From positions 1-58,681 of the forward strand of contig JALTWS010000019.1 of the NCBI GenBank assembly GCA_027048495.1: DNA of 58,681 nucleotides. Reading direction: 5' to 3'. This DNA is from Candidatus Azambacteria bacterium (lineage in GTDB: Bacteria > Patescibacteriota > Minisyncoccia > GWC2-36-17 > M10-OD1-4). Shown here piece by piece: positions 56,494 to 58,681 of the stretch (position 1 is the stretch's first letter; each line of letters begins with the position of its first letter). A program made the position numbers and the translations under genes. The notes under the pieces were generated by a model. It did not search any database, was not told the origin of the DNA, and worked only from the letters and a program-made list of their open reading frames with translations.

Positions 56494-56745
56494 AGTTGTT
56501 CATTTCTCGGAAAGGTGATGCTGGCAGTTTTTGCAGGACGGATGCAGGATGCGAGTATGTCTGTTTTTGCGAGCTCTTAGGCTTGCATAAGAGAGCAATT
56601 ATTAATCCTCTTATTTTAAAGACCAGGGGCTAAAATCCCTGGCTGCTCTCCGGACAGAGGCGCCTGCAGGCGCTGTAAGAACAAAAGCATTGCCTTTCCG
56701 AACCAAATTTCAAAACCTCGCTTGCTAAAGAAGCGGGGTTTTTCT
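56494..56745 (+). ncRNA. Structured non-coding RNA, about 250 nt including terminator
   Basis: 15-bp closing stem CGGAAAGGUGAUGCU (56508..56522) / AGCAUUGCCUUUCCG (56686..56700); internal hairpins; terminator AAACCTCGCTT-gctaaag-AAGCGGGGTTTTT; no good ORF. Confidence 0.72.
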
Positions 56746-56794
56746 TTTTTTGGTCTTTGTTTTTTGTAAAATTTATGTATAATCAATCATAAAT

Positions 56795-58600
56795 ATGAAC
56801 GAAAAAGACAAGCAAAATTTAATAAGAAACTTTTGTATTATAGCTCACATTGATCACGGAAAATCTACGCTTTCTGACAGATTGCTTGAGGAGACAAAAA
56901 CGATTGAAAAAAGAAAGATGCAGGATCAGCTTTTGGATACCATGAGTTTGGAAAGGGAAAGGGGGATAACAATAAAAATGCAGCCGGTGGTTATGAATTA
57001 CAAGCACAAAGATGGCAAAGAATACATTTTAAATTTAATAGACACCCCCGGGCATGTTGATTTTTCTTATGAGGTTTCCCGTTCGCTTGCGGCAGTTGAA
57101 GGAGCAGTTTTGCTTGTTGATGCAACCAAAGGTATGCAGGCGCAAACCCTTGCGGTGCTTGAGCAGGCGCAAAAGCAAAACTTAAAGATACTTCCTGCTG
57201 TAAACAAAATTGACTTGCCAAATGCAATGCCAGAAAAAGTAAAAGAAGAGATAGCAAATTTTCTTAATATAGATAAAAATGATGTTTTGGAAATATCGGG
57301 AAAAACTGGAAAAGGAGTGCCTTTGCTTTTAGAAAAAATAATAAGCGAGATTCCAGCTCCCAAAGGCAATCCAAATTCTCCGCTTAAAGCGCTTATTTTT
57401 GACTCTGTTTTTGATTCTTTTAAGGGTGTAATAGCAAATGTTAGGATAGTGGACGGTTTTGTAAAAAGGCATGATAAAATAAAGTCTATGATTTTAAAGT
57501 CAGAAGCCGAAGTTTTAGAGTGTGGAGTATTTAAGCCAGATTTAATTGAAAAGCCAGAACTTTTAACAGGGCAGATAGGGTATATTGCAACTGGACTTAA
57601 AGAAATAGACAAGGTAAGGGTGGGAGATACTATAACACTAAAAAACAATCCGGCAGAAAAAAACCTTCCCGGATATAAAGAAGTTCAACCTGTTGTTTTT
57701 GCTTCTTTTTTTCCGCAGGATGCTGACGATTATGATCTTTTAAGAGACGGTCTTTTGAAGCTTAGGCTGAATGACTCTTCTTTGTCTTTTGAGCCGGAAC
57801 AGTCCGAAGCTTTTGGCAGGGGTTTTCGTTGTGGTTTTTTGGGCATGTTGCATATGGACATTGTAAGAGAAAGATTAAAAAGAGAACATAACATAGAACC
57901 GCTAATAACTATACCCTCAGTATCTTACAGTATATTGCTAAAAAATGGAGAAGAGAGGCTGGTTTATTCTCCGTCTCAGATGCCTGATCCTGCAAATATA
58001 AAAGAAAGCAGGGAGCCTTATGTAAAGCTTGAGATAATGACAAAAAGCGAATATCTGGGGTCTATTATGACTCTTTTGGATAAAGTTCGCGGAGTTTATA
58101 AAGACACACAATATTTAACTGAAGAAAAAGTTTTGCTTGTTTATGAAGCTCCTTTGTCTGAGATTATCGTTGATTTTTTTGATGATTTAAAGTCGGTAAC
58201 CTCAGGATACGCTTCTTTAAATTATGAGCTTTTAGGTTTTAAGCCTGCTGAGCTTGTAAAAATGGATATACTGGTCGCAGGGGAAAGAGTGGAGGCGCTT
58301 TCAAGGATTGTAGTAAAAAGCAAGGCTCAAGAGATTGGAAGAATGATGGTGTCAAAACTAAAAGATATAATACCAAGGCAGCTTTTTGCTGTGTCTTTGC
58401 AGGCTGCGGTTGGATCAAAAATACTGGCAAGAGAAGATATATCTGCCCTAAGAAAAGATGTAACTGGATATCTTTATGGTGGAGATGTAACCAGAAAAAA
58501 GAAGCTTTTGGAAAAGCAAAAAAAAGGAAAAAAGAAAATGAAACAAAGAGGAAAAGTAAATATTCCACCAGAAGTTTATTTTAAGGTTTTGAAAAAATAA
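56795..58600 (+). CDS. lepA: Elongation factor 4 (LepA)
   Basis: [53 protein letters not shown]-terminal KKMKQRGKVNIPPEVYFKVLK. Confidence 0.97.
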   Translation: MNEKDKQNLIRNFCIIAHIDHGKSTLSDRLLEETKTIEKRKMQDQLLDTMSLERERGITIKMQPVVMNYKHKDGKEYILNLIDTPGHVDFSYEVSRSLAAVEGAVLLVDATKGMQAQTLAVLEQAQKQNLKILPAVNKIDLPNAMPEKVKEEIANFLNIDKNDVLEISGKTGKGVPLLLEKIISEIPAPKGNPNSPLKALIFDSVFDSFKGVIANVRIVDGFVKRHDKIKSMILKSEAEVLECGVFKPDLIEKPELLTGQIGYIATGLKEIDKVRVGDTITLKNNPAEKNLPGYKEVQPVVFASFFPQDADDYDLLRDGLLKLRLNDSSLSFEPEQSEAFGRGFRCGFLGMLHMDIVRERLKREHNIEPLITIPSVSYSILLKNGEERLVYSPSQMPDPANIKESREPYVKLEIMTKSEYLGSIMTLLDKVRGVYKDTQYLTEEKVLLVYEAPLSEIIVDFFDDLKSVTSGYASLNYELLGFKPAELVKMDILVAGERVEALSRIVVKSKAQEIGRMMVSKLKDIIPRQLFAVSLQAAVGSKILAREDISALRKDVTGYLYGGDVTRKKKLLEKQKKGKKKMKQRGKVNIPPEVYFKVLKK

Positions 58601-58681
58601 TTAAAATAAAAACGGAATTATTGTAAATCCGATAAGTGATATTATAACTAAAATTACAATAGTTTTGTAAATATATTGTGT
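58601..58681 (-). CDS. 3' end of a membrane protein gene running off the window
   Basis: Minus strand ...TQYIYKTIVILVIISLIGFTIIPFLF*; open to the window edge. Confidence 0.4.
   Translation of the reverse strand, partial: TQYIYKTIVILVIISLIGFTIIPFLF

Noticed and set aside
57067-57648. 193-aa minus-strand ORF antisense to lepA
   Set aside because: Shadow ORF opposite a clear LepA

Overview
This is an AT-rich, gene-dense bacterial chromosomal segment. Its gene content suggests a Candidate Phyla Radiation (Patescibacteria) genome: compact S10/spc operon with no rpmD (L30), DUF4012 protein, mini-Mfd, DPM1-like GT2, and UGA used as stop. The backbone contains:
- pth, LCP protein, lepB, hisS, HIT, S21, yqeY, ybeY-ftsA-ftsZ
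- comEC in two pieces, ndk, M50 protease
- rpsL-rpsG-fusA-tuf, S10/spc ribosomal operon, secY-adk-map, ruvX, GT2, galT-like, tpiA
- NDH-2-like, pgk, pilT, recJ, rnhA, rnpB
- a surface-glycan cluster (polyprenyl sugar transferase, three GT4, DUF4012, MurJ) and lepA
Reading below the 60-aa ORF cut-off added a 59-aa CsrA (56213..56392, -), a 59-aa AbrB-like regulator (13838..14017, +) and a 3' gene fragment at the right edge.
Most interesting non-standard signals:
1. A REP-associated tyrosine transposase (RAYT), flanked by paired palindromes, sits between the two halves of comEC. It carries two palindromes in frame inside its own coding sequence.
2. A toxin-antitoxin cassette is flanked by a duplicated 3' end of pth.
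3. Several unannotated structured RNA candidates: 18471..18650; 56494..56745, divergent from csrA; and a minus-strand transcript divergent from rnpB that carries a Shine-Dalgarno and a 9-codon ORF.
4. A 66-nt hairpin sits directly before tuf.
5. A palindrome family shares a CACGATCGTG-like core.
All calls come from reading the sequence; no database search was run.
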